This document shows, piece after piece, positions 18,055 through 25,853 of a stretch of 64,000 nt of DNA. Each line of letters starts with the position of its first letter. Position 1 is the first letter of the stretch. The stretch lies in NCBI GenBank assembly GCA_050290785.1, contig JBNKIR010000047.1:6873-70872 (forward strand), read 5' to 3'. The DNA is from JAAGZL01 sp050290785. Its GTDB lineage: Bacteria; Pseudomonadota; Gammaproteobacteria; Chromatiales; Chromatiaceae. The notes beneath the pieces are model-generated. The model saw only the letters and a program-made list of their open reading frames with translations, was not told where the DNA came from and did no database searches. Position numbers and translations under genes: made by a program.

Positions 18055-18085
18055 AGCCGTGTAAACGGAAAGCATTTACACGGCT
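18055..18085 (-). terminator. Terminator between mlaC and murA
   Basis: On the minus strand AGCCGTGTAAA / TTTACACGGCT make an 11-bp perfect stem with a 9-base loop, followed by TTTCTTAT. It lies about 150 bases past the mlaC stop and 75 bases before murA. The bases between it and mlaC (18086-18238) show no convincing gene. Confidence 0.8.
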
Positions 18086-18238
18086 AGATACATATATTTA
18101 CTGGTGTTCAGACGCAATAACACAAGGATTACAAAGGCATTTGCGAATTATTGCAGTCCTGCCCGTCAATCTGCGGCAGACCCATCTCCCGTCATTCCAT
18201 ATCAAAACAGGGGGTAAAACTGCTGCCGCGAACGACCC

Positions 18239-18856
18239 CTATTTTACGCCTTTACCGTTTCTATCCTGCAGGTCTGAGATCAGACCGGCGAGCTTGTTGC
18301 GGCGTATCTGCGAATCAAAATTGGAACGATAGGTGGATACCAAGCTTACGCCATCAATGGTTATATCGTATACCTTCCACTCATCCTTGCTCAGATAGAG
18401 ACTGTAGTCGATCGGCACCGCAGAGGAGCCGGCATTTTTGACCCTGGTCTTAACCTTGGTCTTCTTGGCGTTGGGAGCGGTCTTTATCGGTGGATACTCT
18501 ATCTCCTGTCCCGAATAACTCAGGAGCGCGGTCGCATAGGTCCTTACCAGCAGCTCGCGAAACTCCTTGATAAAGCTCTTTTTCTCAGAGTCGGATGCAT
18601 CCTTCCAGTGATCCCCCAGCACCAGGCGGGAGATCTGGGCAAAATCGAAGCGCGGCAACAGGATATCGTCTACCAGGGGGTAGATCTTTGCCGGATTGGC
18701 CGTCAGCTCCTGCTTTTTAGATTTTATCTCGGCCAGAACCTTTTCCGTGGTATGCATGACCAGCTCTTGGGGATCGGCCACAGCGAACACCGACTGGGCC
18801 CACGCGAGCAACCCAAAAACAATCAGGGAGCGAAAATATTTGTTAAATGCCATCAA
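18239..18856 (-). CDS. mlaC: MlaC/Ttg2D periplasmic phospholipid-binding protein
   Basis: Periplasmic carrier that shuttles phospholipids between the outer-membrane MlaA complex and the inner-membrane MlaFEDB transporter. A signal peptide (FRSLIVFGLLAWAQSVFA) is followed by the MlaC fold: PLVDDILLPRFDFAQISRLVLGDHWKDASDSEK, FRELLVRTYATALLSYSGQEIEY, YLSKDEWKVYDITIDGVSLVSTYRSNFDSQIR. It has 205 residues, normal length. No mlaF, E, D or B gene is beside it, so it is a separated member of the system. A long-range inverted repeat lies directly upstream. Confidence 0.92.
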   Translation of the reverse strand: MMAFNKYFRSLIVFGLLAWAQSVFAVADPQELVMHTTEKVLAEIKSKKQELTANPAKIYPLVDDILLPRFDFAQISRLVLGDHWKDASDSEKKSFIKEFRELLVRTYATALLSYSGQEIEYPPIKTAPNAKKTKVKTRVKNAGSSAVPIDYSLYLSKDEWKVYDITIDGVSLVSTYRSNFDSQIRRNKLAGLISDLQDRNGKGVK

Positions 18857-18869
18857 TCTGTTCCTCTAT

Positions 18870-18948
18870 ATAATAGGGTCCATATATACCCGCAAATCAC
18901 CAGATCCCGTCAAAAGGCGTGCGATTTTCTCTTTTAGGACCCTATTAT
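18870..18948. repeat. 12-bp perfect inverted repeat upstream of mlaC
   Basis: ATAATAGGGTCC (18870-18881) and GGACCCTATTAT (18937-18948) are exact reverse complements separated by 55 bases. The left arm ends 14 bases before the mlaC start codon. It may be a 5'-UTR structure or a pair of regulator half-sites. Confidence 0.6.
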
Positions 18949-18997
18949 GCAACCAAAAAGATTAACCTAAGCTTAATAATGCCGACAGGTTCCGGAA

Positions 18998-20545
18998 TTA
19001 GGACTCTCCTTCTGGAGGCATGTAACGACCGGCCAGATAGACCAGCAATAACACCGGAATCCCCAATATGGCCGTGAGCAGAAAAAAGCTACTGTAGCCG
19101 ATGGCATCGACGATGCTCCCGGAATAGCCACCGAGTAGCTTGGGGAAGAGGGTCATGATCGAACTGAACACGGCATACTGAAACGCAGTGAATGAGATAT
19201 TGGTAAGTCCGGAGAGGTAGGCGATGAACGCGGCACTGGCCAGACCGGCGCTCAGATTATCCGCCGCAATAACCAGGATCAGCATGGAAACATTGGTACC
19301 GGAGTGGGCCAGGAGCATAAATAAAAGATTTGTAGCGGCCGAGAGCACGGCCCCGAGAAAGAGTATACGCATCACCCCGTAACGCAGCACAAGTCCACCT
19401 CCGAGGAAGCTACCGAAGATGATCATTATCGGCCCAAAGATCTTGGTGATATTTGCGATCTGATCCAGAGTGAAACCCATGTCCTGATAGAAGACGTTGG
19501 AGATCACTCCCAACACGATATCCGATACCCGATAGAATCCCACCAGAAAAAGAATCAACAGGGCCTGCCTGCCGTAACGACGGAAGAAATCCGCCATAGG
19601 CTCGATATAGGTCTCAACCAACACCTCGCGCCGGGCAACGCCGACGGCAATGGCCATTTTGGCCATCATTCCCGCAAACAACAGGGCCAAAAGCAGACGC
19701 ATCATCTCTGCGAGAAATCCGCCCAGGGCATGCTCTCCGATGGCGTGATCCAGCCCCAGCTTCAACCTTTCAATAAATGGGGCCAAATAGATAAAGGCCA
19801 CTATCAACGCCAGAACGGCGATCAGAAACAGCCCAAGAAAACGCAGGTAATCCACCAGACTATTAAGATACTTACTCTCCTTCTGCTCTACATCCGGTTC
19901 GGAGATGACCAGCGTGGTCATCACCCCCACCCCCATGGCGACCGCCATCCAGATATAGGCGTCCCGCCAGGCGCTATAGTCGTAGCCACTGCCTGCGCCG
20001 AACCAGAACACCAGCTTGAGGGCACCGGCCCCGGCCACCACCATACCCATTCGATAACCTGCGATATAGGCCGATGACATCAGGGCCTGCATGCGCTGCT
20101 CCGCCGATTCGATACGGTAGGCATCGATGACTATGTCCTGGGTGGCGGAGGAGAACCCCAGCATCACCGCCGCCAGGGCCATTGGGGTCAGGCTCTGAAC
20201 CGGATCGGTAAATGCCATCCACAGAATGGCCAGGATGATGGAGGACTGGGCCAGCAGCATCCAGGCACGGCGACGTCCCAGGACCCTGGTCAACCAGGGG
20301 ACGGGCATCTTGTCGATGATCGGGGCCCAGACAAACTTAAAGGAGTAGCCGAGGGCGGCCCAACTGAAATAGGTGGCGGTAGAGCGACTTATCTCGGCCT
20401 CACGCAGCCACAGCGAGAGGGTGGAAAAGATAAGGAGCAGGGGCAACCCGGCGGAGAAGCCTAGAAACAGCATGGTCAGCACCCGTGGATGGCGATAGGC
20501 GCGCAGCGTCTCCAGCCATCCAGTCCGCTCTGTCGTTGTTTCCAT
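18998..20545 (-). CDS. ampG: AmpG-family muropeptide (anhydromuropeptide) permease
   Basis: Major-facilitator transporter that imports GlcNAc-anhydroMurNAc peptides for cell-wall recycling, 515 residues. The AmpG signature is at the N-terminus (FLGFSAGLPLLLIFSTLSLWL, then SWAALGYSFKFVWAPIIDK, LGRRRAWMLLAQ). SSATQDIVIDAYRIE follows and about 12-14 hydrophobic segments are visible to the C-terminus. A longer loop around residues 225-300 separates the halves, as in AmpG. It is a single gene. I cannot tell a canonical AmpG from a close paralogue by sequence alone. Confidence 0.9.
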   Translation of the reverse strand: METTTERTGWLETLRAYRHPRVLTMLFLGFSAGLPLLLIFSTLSLWLREAEISRSTATYFSWAALGYSFKFVWAPIIDKMPVPWLTRVLGRRRAWMLLAQSSIILAILWMAFTDPVQSLTPMALAAVMLGFSSATQDIVIDAYRIESAEQRMQALMSSAYIAGYRMGMVVAGAGALKLVFWFGAGSGYDYSAWRDAYIWMAVAMGVGVMTTLVISEPDVEQKESKYLNSLVDYLRFLGLFLIAVLALIVAFIYLAPFIERLKLGLDHAIGEHALGGFLAEMMRLLLALLFAGMMAKMAIAVGVARREVLVETYIEPMADFFRRYGRQALLILFLVGFYRVSDIVLGVISNVFYQDMGFTLDQIANITKIFGPIMIIFGSFLGGGLVLRYGVMRILFLGAVLSAATNLLFMLLAHSGTNVSMLILVIAADNLSAGLASAAFIAYLSGLTNISFTAFQYAVFSSIMTLFPKLLGGYSGSIVDAIGYSSFFLLTAILGIPVLLLVYLAGRYMPPEGES

Positions 20546-20663
20546 TATCCTCCAGCCTGTCTTTGGACGGCAAACCAGAAAAAACCAGTGATGCGACTAA
20601 AAGCTACACCACTGGCATATAGGCACAGGTCCCCAAGAACGCCCTGGCAACCTCGATCTAATA

Positions 20664-20888
20664 TCAGGCCAGCTCCGGCCCCAGGATATAATCCACCAAC
20701 TGAAATCCTTTCGCCTCCAGGGCGTCTTCAATATCCTCCATGGTATAGGACGAATTTCCCTCTTCCACCGAGGCGATCACACCGGTGGCATTGCGAAAGG
20801 CCTCATGTCCGTCCAGATCATCCGGGACCTTTACCAAACGAATCTTACCAAACTCTCCGCTTGGCAAGAGCAACAGTTTTTCACCCAT
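20664..20888 (-). CDS. Small conserved-looking protein of unknown function
   Basis: A 74-residue acidic protein (begins GEKLLLLPSGEFGKIRLVKVPDD, ends VDYILGPELA). I do not recognise a family. It has a good ribosome-binding site (AGGAGAGGG just before the ATG), regular amphipathic character and no signal peptide or membrane segment, so it is probably a real soluble protein. It lies between ampG (118-base gap, same strand) and the divergent FabD-like gene. Confidence 0.6.
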   Translation of the reverse strand: MGEKLLLLPSGEFGKIRLVKVPDDLDGHEAFRNATGVIASVEEGNSSYTMEDIEDALEAKGFQLVDYILGPELA

Positions 20889-21190
20889 AACCCTCTCCTA
20901 AACAAAACATACTAGGCCATGATGGCGCCTTATACTTCAGTTTACCCAAGTAATGCCGTTCAATGCCTTGACGCGGCTCAATATAATCAACCCTATTCCC
21001 ACCCGGGCCCGGATTGGGCAACAATTGATTAACCCTTGTAGCGACGGCGGATAATGTCTATCCTCCCCCGGCAATTACCCCATCCAAACCAAGCGGGTTC
21101 GCATACCTGTGCAAGATATGGATGGGTGGGCAACAAGCAGGCCAGGACGATCTGTTTGCTGCCAAGTTAATAGAAATCAGGAGAAAAAAC
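20889..21190. other. Intergenic region between divergent genes
   Basis: About 300 bases separate the 74-residue gene from the FabD-like gene. It holds an 8-bp inverted repeat (CCCATCCA at 21079-21086, TGGATGGG at 21119-21126) and the ribosome-binding site AGGAG at 21179-21183. Otherwise I see nothing I can assign. Confidence 0.5.
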
Positions 21191-22168
21191 ATGTCCAACC
21201 CAGAACAGAAAACCACCTTCATCTTCCCCGGTCAGGGCTCACAATATCCAGGTATAGGCAGCGACCTGCATGCCGAGTTCGAATCCGTGCGACTGGTCTA
21301 TCAGGAGGCCTGCGACGTCCTGGGTTATGACATGGCGGACCTCTCCTTCAACGACCCGAATGATCAGGTGAACCTGACCCGCTACACCCAGCCGGTGTTG
21401 CTCACCCACCATATCGCCTGCCTTACCCTATACCGCGAACTGGCGGATGAGCCGTTGCAACCCACAGCGGCGGCCGGGCACAGCCTGGGTGAATATTCCG
21501 CCCTGGTAGCGGCGGAATCCCTCAGCTTCGCCGACGCCCTGCGCCTGGTATCCAAACGCGGGGAGCTGATGGGGACCTACGGCGAAGGAGAGATGCTGGC
21601 CCTGACCGTAGACCTGGAGACGGCAAAACCGCTGTCGGACAAACACTACTGCGGCATCGCCGGTCTCAATCTGCCGGATCAGACCGTGGTCGGTGGCGCC
21701 GGGCCTGACCTGGATGCCCTGGCCGCAGAGATGGCCGAACTATATCCCAAGAAGAAGGCGGTAAGACTCAAGACAGAGGGGGCCTTCCATACCTATTATA
21801 TGGTGGAGGCCGCCCGCCGTTTTCGCGAAGAACTGAGCCAGGTCGAATTCGCCAGCCCCAGGATCAAGGTGCCCTCCAACTTCACCGGCGACTTCCATAC
21901 AGATGACGCCGACAGCATCCGCTCCCGGCTGTTCTTTCAACTGTTCCATCCGGTAAACTGGGTGGGATGCATGCAGAGCATCCTGGATGACGGCGTCGAT
22001 CTGTTCATAGAGTTCGGCGGCGGCATCGGCAGCGGCGAAGGTCCGGAAGAGAAGCGCCCCAATCTGGAGGGCATCATCAAGAAATTCACCCGCAGGGCCG
22101 ATCCCAGACCTGAATACCAATCCGCCATCAACCTGGCATCCATCAAAGAGGCCGCGGGGTTAGGGTAA
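21191..22168 (+). CDS. FabD-like acyltransferase (malonyl-CoA:ACP transacylase family)
   Basis: Stand-alone acyltransferase-fold protein of 325 residues. The family motifs are IFPGQGSQYPGIG, the nucleophile elbow GHSLGEYSAL, the Arg in LVSKRGELMG and the His in GAFHTYYM. It differs from housekeeping FabD near the C-terminus: where FabD has a short EVGPG-type loop this has FGGGIGSGEGPEEKRPNLEG. The usual Asn near NPVRW is replaced (LFHPVNWVG). No acpP, fabG or fabH is beside it, so it is probably a paralogue. Its acyl substrate is unknown. The start at 21191 has AGGAG at 7 bases, better than the upstream in-frame ATG at 21122. Confidence 0.8.
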   Translation: MSNPEQKTTFIFPGQGSQYPGIGSDLHAEFESVRLVYQEACDVLGYDMADLSFNDPNDQVNLTRYTQPVLLTHHIACLTLYRELADEPLQPTAAAGHSLGEYSALVAAESLSFADALRLVSKRGELMGTYGEGEMLALTVDLETAKPLSDKHYCGIAGLNLPDQTVVGGAGPDLDALAAEMAELYPKKKAVRLKTEGAFHTYYMVEAARRFREELSQVEFASPRIKVPSNFTGDFHTDDADSIRSRLFFQLFHPVNWVGCMQSILDDGVDLFIEFGGGIGSGEGPEEKRPNLEGIIKKFTRRADPRPEYQSAINLASIKEAAGLG

Positions 22169-22188
22169 GGATACTTCAGAGGAGAGGA

Positions 22189-22851
22189 ATGCCAAAAATC
22201 AGGACATGGATTCTCGCCGCAGCCCTGCTTGGGGTTGTTCTGAGCGCCCCCGCATCAGCCTACAAAAAACCGGTCGGCGAGTATTTCAATATCCTGCCGC
22301 TGTTCTGGTCCAAGGTCTATGCCAATGGCGGCGAGACCCTCTACTGCGGCCGCAGATTCGGTGCGCACAAGGGTAAGGACATCAATATAGAACACGTATT
22401 CCCAATGAACTGGGCCCTGAAAAAATTTGGTTGCCGCGACCGTGAGCAGTGCCGTCGCATAAGCCCAGGGTTTAATAAGGTCGAGTCAGACATGCACAAC
22501 CTCTATCCCGCCATTGGAAAGATAAACCAGGCACGCAGCAGCCATGCCTTCGGCATGATTGCTGGAGAGAGGCGCGACTTCGGCAGGTGCGACTTTGAGA
22601 TCGACAGATACAGACGCCGTGTAGAACCACGCCCCGCCAGCCGTGGCAATATCGCGCGGGCCATGTTCTACATGCAGCAAAAATATGGCCTGACTATCTT
22701 CAAACAGCAGGCAGCCCTGTTAAAACGGTGGCACCGGGAAGACCCACCCGACGCTGAGGAGAGGCGGCGCAATAACGCCATCGAAAAGGTTCAGGGTAGC
22801 AGAAACCGTTTTATCGACCGGCCCGGTTTGGTAAATCAGCTTAATTTTTAG
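22189..22851 (+). CDS. endA: Secreted endonuclease I (EndA/Dns family)
   Basis: Periplasmic or extracellular non-specific nuclease of 220 residues. It has a signal peptide ending at ASA before YKKP. The core reads NIEHVFPMNW with the catalytic His, then SDMHNLYPAIGKINQARSS, the metal-binding Asn region and the FEIDRYRRRVEPRP...RGNIARAMFYMQQKYGL block typical of EndA. Cys pairs (YCGRRFG, FGCRDREQCRR, FGRCDFE) could make disulfides. It begins 20 bases after the FabD-like gene with GGAGAGG before the ATG, so the two are probably co-transcribed. Its stop overlaps the stop of the convergent arsC-like gene. Confidence 0.9.
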   Translation: MPKIRTWILAAALLGVVLSAPASAYKKPVGEYFNILPLFWSKVYANGGETLYCGRRFGAHKGKDINIEHVFPMNWALKKFGCRDREQCRRISPGFNKVESDMHNLYPAIGKINQARSSHAFGMIAGERRDFGRCDFEIDRYRRRVEPRPASRGNIARAMFYMQQKYGLTIFKQQAALLKRWHREDPPDAEERRRNNAIEKVQGSRNRFIDRPGLVNQLNF

Positions 22852-23201
22852 AGTATCTCCAGGACACTCTCAGGCGGGCGGCCAATCGCAGCAGCCGCGT
22901 TATCAACCACTACGATTGGACGCTCTATCAGGATTGGGTTCTGCAGCATCAAATCGATCCACTCCCCATCACTGCGATCATCCTGCGGCGACAAACCAAG
23001 ATCTTTTGCCACCGACTCACCAAAACGAATGATCTCCGCAGGTCTCTTGCCCAGTAGCTGCAGAATCCTGACAAGCTCCTGTTTGGATGGCGGCGTGTCC
23101 AGGTAGGTCTGAATTACAGGCTCCACACCCTCGCCTTTGATCAACTCCAGAGTTGCGCGACTCTTGCTGCAGCGGGGATTGTGATATATGACGGTTTCCA
23201 T
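22848..23201 (-). CDS. arsC: ArsC/YfgD-family glutaredoxin-dependent reductase
   Basis: Thioredoxin-fold protein of 117 residues. The active-site motif is HNPRCSKSRATLELI (Cys11), with the family segments YLDTPPSKQELVRILQLLG, LMLQNPILIERPIVV and the cis-Pro region. It resembles ArsC and YfgD; YfgD-like proteins are common and need not reduce arsenate. No ars operon genes are nearby, so arsenate reduction is only one possibility. Its stop overlaps the convergent endA stop by 4 bases. Confidence 0.88.
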   Translation of the reverse strand: METVIYHNPRCSKSRATLELIKGEGVEPVIQTYLDTPPSKQELVRILQLLGKRPAEIIRFGESVAKDLGLSPQDDRSDGEWIDLMLQNPILIERPIVVVDNAAAAIGRPPESVLEIL

Positions 23202-23218
23202 CTATTTACCTCTCTTAT

Positions 23219-23347
23219 CTATCTTAGGGCCGTCCAAGGGCGCAATCTCATCAAACCCCGTAATTTGCCTGCACCCAATCTGCCCAGCGGATCAGGGCGG
23301 CCGGCATCTATCCACCCCTGACTCAGTTTATTCAGATCGATACCCAT
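23219..23347 (-). CDS. Possible small gene, 42 residues
   Basis: A short open frame (begins MGIDLNKLSQGWIDAG, ends LRPWTALR) fills the space between the phosphodiesterase-like gene (10-base gap) and arsC (17-base gap) on the same strand. It starts with ATG and has AGGGG 8 bases upstream. The product is basic with no obvious signal or membrane segment. I do not recognise it. Supported only by spacing and ribosome-binding site; it could be chance. Confidence 0.4.
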   Translation of the reverse strand: MGIDLNKLSQGWIDAGRPDPLGRLGAGKLRGLMRLRPWTALR

Positions 23348-23357
23348 GATTTCGCCC

Positions 23358-24518
23358 CTAACAATCCACCACGACCAGGGGTACCAGCATCTCATTCGGT
23401 GTCACACCGCCATGCACACCTATATGCCGCTTCGGTTTCTCTCCCAGCACCCGGTCCCGGATCTTGAAACCGGGTTTCATGACCATGGCATAGTGTCCTA
23501 TCCTGGATGCCAGCTGCGGATGGGGCTCCCCCAGACCAAACCAGCCCTGCTCGATCAGATCTGAACTCCTGTGCAGCTCTGCCGCATGGGACAGCTCCGA
23601 TGCCACATACTGCCGGAAGCGGTCGACTTTATCCGGATGTACATAGCAGAAGGCAAAGCGTTGCTCTCCGCACAGGGGCAGCACCAGGGTCTCAACCAAT
23701 TCGGGGTGATCCGCCATCTGTATCACGCCGCTTGAGGGGATATCGATAAAGCCGTGGTCGGCGGTGACGATGATCTTAGTGTCTGTCCCCTGCAGGCCCT
23801 GAACAAACTTTCCGAAGGCCTCATCCAGTTCGGCAAAGTGCTGCGCCACATCCTTACTGCCTATCCCCTTGGAGTGCGCCAGGCTATCGAACTCGGGCCA
23901 ATAGGCGTAGACATAGTTACGTTCGTTCCGGCTGCTGGCCGCAGCCCGGATCACATCGAAAAGGTCCGCAAGGCCAGAAAATTTCCAGATCTCGGCCCCA
24001 TCGTGAAATGCCACATTGAATTCAGACTCTGCAATCCTGTCCGGCATCACCACATGTTTTCCGGTATGTATGCGCTCAAATATTGATTCGCATCCGGAAA
24101 GCATGCCGGGATGAAAATCCTGCTGCCCCAGGCTACAGCCGCCATGCCGCGGCTGGAACGGCAGGATGGCCAGGACACTCCCCAATTCACGGAACCAGGT
24201 GAACCAGCCGGTCAGACCATGCTGCTGGGGGGCCACTCCGGTGAGAAAGGTCGGGACTGCGGCGGAGGTAGTGGAAGGACATACCGAGGTAAGGCTGGAT
24301 CTAAGGTGGGCATGCAGATGACTTCCCGCGCCAGGTCCGGACAGATAATCGTGCCCCAGACCATCCACCACCAGCAAGATCACATTCCTGCTCTGCCGCA
24401 ACTCAGTCACAGGCAGGGCATTCGCAGGCCCATAACAACCGAAGTCTGATCCCATTCCCCTCTCTATGGAGGACATGAGATTGACAATACTGCCACCACG
24501 ATAATCAGGAAAAAGCAT
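23358..24518 (-). CDS. Alkaline-phosphatase-superfamily phosphodiesterase/nucleotide pyrophosphatase
   Basis: Protein of 386 residues with the type I phosphodiesterase fold. Metal ligands and nucleophile are visible: first Asp in ILLVVDGLGHDY, nucleophile Thr in CPSTTSAAVPTFLTGVAPQQHG, Asp/His in YWPEFDSLAHSKG, the VTADHGFID metal pair, and a late His in HGGVTPNEMLVPLV. No signal peptide is evident, so it is probably cytoplasmic. The substrate is not shown. Possible alternatives are phosphonate or phosphoglycerate-mutase-like hydrolysis, both in this superfamily. Confidence 0.85.
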   Translation of the reverse strand: MLFPDYRGGSIVNLMSSIERGMGSDFGCYGPANALPVTELRQSRNVILLVVDGLGHDYLSGPGAGSHLHAHLRSSLTSVCPSTTSAAVPTFLTGVAPQQHGLTGWFTWFRELGSVLAILPFQPRHGGCSLGQQDFHPGMLSGCESIFERIHTGKHVVMPDRIAESEFNVAFHDGAEIWKFSGLADLFDVIRAAASSRNERNYVYAYWPEFDSLAHSKGIGSKDVAQHFAELDEAFGKFVQGLQGTDTKIIVTADHGFIDIPSSGVIQMADHPELVETLVLPLCGEQRFAFCYVHPDKVDRFRQYVASELSHAAELHRSSDLIEQGWFGLGEPHPQLASRIGHYAMVMKPGFKIRDRVLGEKPKRHIGVHGGVTPNEMLVPLVVVDC

Positions 24519-24608
24519 AAATCACTCTATATTCACCGGAAGGCGCTGACAGTGGTCAGGAACTATTTCCCGATCTCTCGAGCCAAGCATACAGTCAAAC
24601 CAAATCCC

Positions 24609-25037
24609 TTAAGAGATCACCTCAATCAACTCAAGTTCAAAGTTGAGGTTATGTCCTGCCATGGGGTGATTTCCATCCAAGATGGCATCTTCCGGCGTCA
24701 CATCTATCACCGTCAGGATCATAGGTGCTCCACCGGCATCCACCTGAAAGCGCATACCTATCTCGACCTCAACATCCTGCGGCAACTGATCCATTGGAAC
24801 CACATGCACCAACTCCTCAAGACGTTCGCCATAGGCATCGGCACAAGGTATATGGATCTTCTTGCTGTCTCCAACCTGCATGCCTTCAATCCCGCGCTCA
24901 AAGCCGGGGATCACCTCCCCATTCCCCAGGGTCACCTCCAGCGGATCTCTTCCGACCGAGGAATCAAATTGAGTGCCATCGTCCAGGGTGCCTGTATAGT
25001 GGACTTTAACGGTGTCGCCGTTCTTTGCTTGTGTCAT
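24609..25037 (-). CDS. slyD: SlyD-like FKBP-type peptidyl-prolyl isomerase
   Basis: Prolyl isomerase/chaperone of 142 residues. FKBP core: VKVHYTGTLDDGTQFDSS, then EVIPGFERGIEGMQVGDSKKI, the inserted IF (chaperone) domain from about residue 70 to 120 (AYGERLEELVHVVPMDQLP...), and a closing DGNHPMAGHNLNFELELIEV. It lacks the His-rich nickel tail of E. coli SlyD. I chose the ATG at 25037 (MTQAKNGDTV, preceded by AAGGAT) over the one 16 codons upstream. Confidence 0.92.
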   Translation of the reverse strand: MTQAKNGDTVKVHYTGTLDDGTQFDSSVGRDPLEVTLGNGEVIPGFERGIEGMQVGDSKKIHIPCADAYGERLEELVHVVPMDQLPQDVEVEIGMRFQVDAGGAPMILTVIDVTPEDAILDGNHPMAGHNLNFELELIEVIS

Positions 25038-25219
25038 ATTGGATATCCTTTGGTTGAGCCAGGTGAGTAAAGTTATGTCGCTCAATATCTCACTGGTAAG
25101 GTTTTACCTAGCATCTTTGATTACAGCCCTTTTATTCTCTCAAATGGGGCAGAAATATTCAGCCGGAATTTATCTTTCCTGTACAGATGACACTATATTC
25201 TCTAAGGTCTTATATTTTC

Positions 25220-25296
25220 GTCGTCCCCGCGCAGGCGGAGATCCAGTTTTGAATCCTGGTCCTGTACCTACGCTATGCTCCGCCAGGAATGACGAC
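25220..25296. repeat. REP/MITE-like palindromic element
   Basis: A 77-bp block begins GTCGTCCCCGCGCAGGCGGA and ends CCAGGAATGACGAC. It has terminal GTCGTC/GACGAC, an internal GGCGGAG (25234-25240) / CTCCGCC (25278-25284) pair and a central CCAG/CTGG pair. This layout resembles the dispersed 'GTCATTCCCGCG...GCGGGAATGAC' elements of many proteobacteria. It looks degenerate and sits just upstream of the SPOUT methyltransferase gene. Only one copy is in the window. Confidence 0.6.
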
Positions 25297-25319
25297 TTAA
25301 ACAAATATCCTCTTACATT

Positions 25320-25853
25320 ATGCCAAGCAAAAAGAACCGCAAACGGGCAAGAGACCAGGCGCTGCTGCGCTATGAGAAACAGCGTCGGCGCAATCTGCTG
25401 GCCCAGCCCGGCATACACGATTTCATCATTGTCCTGGATAGCCTCAAGGCCGGGTTTAACATCCCCAAGATCCTGCGCAGCGCAGAGATATTCGGTGCTC
25501 ATGAGATACACCTGGTGAATATCGAACCATTCGACCCCGCCGCCAGCAAGGGTGCCTTCAAACATGTCCCGGCCCGTTTTTTCGACTCTTTCGATCAGAG
25601 CCACCAGAACCTGAGCGAACGGGGCTACACCATGTTCACCCTGGAGGCGGACCGGGGTGAGCGCCTGATGGATGCCGCAATCCCTGCCAGGAGCGCATTC
25701 ATATTCGGCCATGAGGAGTTTGGTCTCAGTTTCGATCCGAACGACTACCCGGATATCCAGGGGCTCTCCATCCCCCAGTACGGTCAGATAGAGAGCCTGA
25801 ACGTAAGCGTCGCTGCATCCATAGTCATGTACGAATACATCAGGCAGAGATGA
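25320..25853 (+). CDS. TrmH/SpoU-family RNA 2'-O-methyltransferase
   Basis: SPOUT-class (knotted) methyltransferase of 177 residues. The three family motifs are present: motif 1 KAGFNIPKILRSAEIFGAHEIHLV (Asn and Arg), motif 2 FIFGHEEFGLS, motif 3 LSIPQYGQIESLNVSVAASIVMYEY. A short basic N-terminal extension (KKNRKRARDQALLRYEKQRRR) probably binds RNA. The target nucleotide (tRNA or rRNA) cannot be read from sequence. Its end overlaps the end of the convergent sirtuin gene by 14 bases. Confidence 0.88.
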   Translation: MPSKKNRKRARDQALLRYEKQRRRNLLAQPGIHDFIIVLDSLKAGFNIPKILRSAEIFGAHEIHLVNIEPFDPAASKGAFKHVPARFFDSFDQSHQNLSERGYTMFTLEADRGERLMDAAIPARSAFIFGHEEFGLSFDPNDYPDIQGLSIPQYGQIESLNVSVAASIVMYEYIRQR

